From Actinomycetota bacterium (GTDB taxonomy: Bacteria; Actinomycetota; Acidimicrobiia; IMCC26256; PALSA-610), in contig SXJP01000052.1 of the NCBI GenBank assembly GCA_005779395.1, positions 62,001-126,000 on the forward strand: DNA of 64,000 nucleotides, given 5' to 3'. Positions 62,109 through 64,000 of this stretch are shown in pieces; the first letter of the stretch is position 1; each line of letters starts with the position of its first letter. The notes beneath the pieces are model-generated. The model was not told the origin of the DNA. It did no database searches and was given only the letters and a program-made list of their open reading frames with translations. The translations under genes were made by a program, and so were the position numbers.

Positions 62109-63716
62109 ATGCCAATACTCGACGTTGACCGCATAAAGCGCGGTGGCCAAAAATTCGCTAACGGATTTACACCAGGCCAGAAGGTGCTCAGCGTGCTCGC
62201 AGTAGCCGGGCTCGGACTCGGTCTCATGACGTTCACCAAGTGGGCAGCGACGACTGACTATGCACCCCTCTACTCCAACCTCGAACCGGGCGATGCAGCA
62301 GAGGTCACTGACGCACTTGCAGCTATCAACGTGAAATACGAACTAGCAAATGGTGGCGCGACCGTGATGGTGCCTAAGGATTCCGTCTACCAGGTGCGTC
62401 TCGACATGGCATCTCAGGGACTGCCGAACGGCGGCGACGGCTGGACAGCTTTCGACAAGAACAACGGAAGCATCACACAGAGCGAATTCAGCCGACGCGT
62501 TGACTATCAACGCGCACTTCAGGCAGAAATCGCCAACACAGTCATGGCAATCGAAGGTGTGCACGCAGCCACCGTCAACATAACTCTCCCAAGCGACGAC
62601 CCGTTTGTTGGTGCGGAGGAATCGACAGCGAAGGCAGCTGTGTTGCTAGACCTTGGTAGCGGCACGATGAGCGCAGAGAGCACGCAGGCTGTCGTGCATC
62701 TTGTTGCAAGCAGCGTGGCAGACATCGCTCCTGATGCTGTGACCGTTACCGACACGCACGGAAACATTCTCGCCGCGCCAGGCCAAGACGATGCACTCGC
62801 GTCGAATCAGATTCTGGCTCGCACGTCTGCTTATGAGTCGGCGATGGCATCGAAGATCGAGGGAATGCTCGCTCGGTCGCTTGGTCCAGGCAAGGCAACC
62901 GTCGTTGTTACAGCAGAAATGAACTTTGATACGACGAAAGAAACCTCGAGCGAGGTCACACCCGAACTCGGTGCCGACGGGAATCCCATCCCTAACCGCT
63001 CAATTACAAAAGACGAGGAATACAGCGGACCCGGCGGAGGTTCTGGTGGCCAGCTTGGCATCGACGGTTCCATCGACGCTGGGTCCGATACCCCCGTTTC
63101 GTACCTGAACAGCGAGTCCGAACAAGAAGTGCTCGCAGACAGCGTGCTGAGGGTAACTGAGCGCGCTGGTGGCGACGTCGAAAAGCTCTCAGTCGCAGTC
63201 TTGGTTGACGAGACGGCCGTGCCCGAGGGAACCGCGGCACTTACCGAGCTCATTAGCGCGGCCGCTGGAATCAATCCAGAGCGCGACGTTGTAACGGTGC
63301 AGTCAAAAAAGTTCGACGAGTCAGTGTCCAAAGCAGTTACCGCACAACTCGCAGGGGCTGAATCGGGTGCGAGCCAGGACCAGTTGCTGGGACTTATTCG
63401 ATACGTCGTAACACTGCTCATCATCGGAATCGTGTTGTTCCTCGCCTGGCGTTCGGTGAAGAAGGCGCAACTCTCGATGGGACCGGTTCGAGTTCCTCTC
63501 GACTTGGCCGAACTCGAATCGTCCTACGGCGACTACGCGCAGATGGATGAGATAACGAGGACCAACGAAGCAATCAACCGATTGCCTAGCGGACCAATCA
63601 AGCAACTCGAACCAACGCGCAATCCCGTAGAGCGTGAGATCACCGACCTAATCGACAGGCAACCCGACGAAGTAGCGCAGACCCTGCGGTCTTGGCTCGC
63701 AGACAGGAGGGCGTAG
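62109..63716 (+). CDS. fliF: Flagellar MS-ring protein FliF
   Basis: 535 residues: first membrane helix about 25-45 (LSVLAVAGLGLGLMTF), YscJ/FliF ring-building domains RBM1/2 (YAPLYSNLEPGDAAEVTDAL ... RVDYQRALQAEIANTVMAIEGV), an extracellular Gly-rich loop (about 285-320), second helix near 435-453 (YVVTLLIIGIVLFLAW) and a cytoplasmic C-terminus whose last 35 residues (EITDLIDRQPDEVAQTLRSWL) bind FliG. Overall standard length. Confidence 0.95.
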   Translation: MPILDVDRIKRGGQKFANGFTPGQKVLSVLAVAGLGLGLMTFTKWAATTDYAPLYSNLEPGDAAEVTDALAAINVKYELANGGATVMVPKDSVYQVRLDMASQGLPNGGDGWTAFDKNNGSITQSEFSRRVDYQRALQAEIANTVMAIEGVHAATVNITLPSDDPFVGAEESTAKAAVLLDLGSGTMSAESTQAVVHLVASSVADIAPDAVTVTDTHGNILAAPGQDDALASNQILARTSAYESAMASKIEGMLARSLGPGKATVVVTAEMNFDTTKETSSEVTPELGADGNPIPNRSITKDEEYSGPGGGSGGQLGIDGSIDAGSDTPVSYLNSESEQEVLADSVLRVTERAGGDVEKLSVAVLVDETAVPEGTAALTELISAAAGINPERDVVTVQSKKFDESVSKAVTAQLAGAESGASQDQLLGLIRYVVTLLIIGIVLFLAWRSVKKAQLSMGPVRVPLDLAELESSYGDYAQMDEITRTNEAINRLPSGPIKQLEPTRNPVEREITDLIDRQPDEVAQTLRSWLADRRA

Positions 63717-63722
63717 CTCGGC

Positions 63723-64000
63723 ATGTCTCGCGATCGTGGTTTCACCGGAGTGCAAAAGGCTGCGGTTCTAGTTATGCAGGTCGGCAAGGAACGTGCTGCT
63801 GCTGTTCTACGCCTGTTGCGAGAAAGCGAGATCTCCGAAATCATGGCCGAGGTCGCGCGCTTGCAGCACCTCGAGTCCGAGGAAATCGAGAACGTGCTCG
63901 CGGAGTTTCGCGACACGTACATCGCCCGCGCCCACATCGCCCAAGGTGGCTACGAGACAGCTCGCGAGTTGCTAGAGGCAAGTGTCGGACCAGCAAAAGC
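63723..64000 (+). CDS. fliG: Flagellar motor switch protein FliG (partial)
   Basis: The gene runs off the right edge, leaving about 92 residues. FTGVQKAAVLVMQVGKERAAAVLRLLRESEISEIMAEVARL is the FliG N-terminal domain that docks on FliF, and the pattern 'A.LL...GKE.AA.VLR.L.E.EI' fits the family. Start ATG 63723, six bases after the fliF stop, with GGAGGG near 63706. Downstream genes of the motor are not in the window. Confidence 0.9.
   Translation, partial: MSRDRGFTGVQKAAVLVMQVGKERAAAVLRLLRESEISEIMAEVARLQHLESEEIENVLAEFRDTYIARAHIAQGGYETARELLEASVGPAK

Overview
The window looks like chromosomal DNA of a flagellated, aerobic member of the Actinomycetota, most likely class Acidimicrobiia. The taxon is inferred from gene content: the actinobacterial trio phosphomutase / DUF3090 / SCO1664 kinase-like, a DUF3151 gene, an FrhB-like (F420-type) protein, a small acyl-CoA carboxylase epsilon-like subunit, a SRP RNA and dnaX-recR on one strand, moderate rather than extreme GC, and frequent GTG/TTG starts. 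Genes are densely packed with many 4-base ATGA-type overlaps. I see no transposase, integrase, prophage or CRISPR array.

Layout. 1-12.1 kb: acetyl-CoA assimilation. Thiolase, 3-hydroxybutyryl-CoA dehydrogenase, crotonyl-CoA carboxylase/reductase (Ccr), ethylmalonyl-CoA mutase (Ecm), epimerase, acyl-CoA carboxylase beta and epsilon subunits form most of an ethylmalonyl-CoA pathway. A class III CoA-transferase, a phosphoesterase, a degenerate GGDEF protein and a cluster of DnaA-box-like sequences are also here. 12.1-22.4 kb: recR and dnaX, an array of five zinc-ribbon membrane-protein paralogues (one interrupted by a stop), the SRP RNA gene, tRNA-Ser(GGA), two tandem membrane acyltransferases, tadA and tRNA-Ser(CGA). 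22.4-49.4 kb: mostly core metabolism and envelope: metF, copper ATPase, FrhB-like protein, acyl-AMP ligase, the phosphomutase/DUF3090/SCO1664 unit, gmd, purE, a large ABC exporter, lgt, an exonuclease, an Rpf-like hydrolase with a predicted propeller, and a six-gene operon ending in a peptidase and containing thrB.

49.4-64 kb: a flagellum-glycosylation and flagellar assembly region. TPR-glycosyltransferase-like protein, pseB and pseC run on the plus strand. On the minus strand a second operon runs TPR-like protein, pseI, pseG, a cytidylyltransferase-GNAT fusion (PseF + PseH), an amidotransferase, and HisH-like and HisF-like proteins. Together these encode every step to CMP-pseudaminic acid plus a trio known elsewhere to make acetamidino sugars. 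The flagellar genes flgB-flgC-fliE-fliF-fliG start divergently from that operon and run off the right edge. Sequences resembling sigma-28 (FliA/WhiG) promoters lie in front of both divergent operons and of the TPR-glycosyltransferase operon, which would tie glycosylation to flagellar gene expression.

The most interesting points are: the PseF-PseH fusion and acetamidino module; candidate non-Maf flagellin glycosyltransferase; the Ecm cobalamin motif with Gln where the axial His is expected; the DnaA-box cluster between convergent genes; and the zinc-ribbon/DUF4190 array between the SRP RNA and dnaX. All functional statements are from reading translated sequence and family knowledge; no database search was run.
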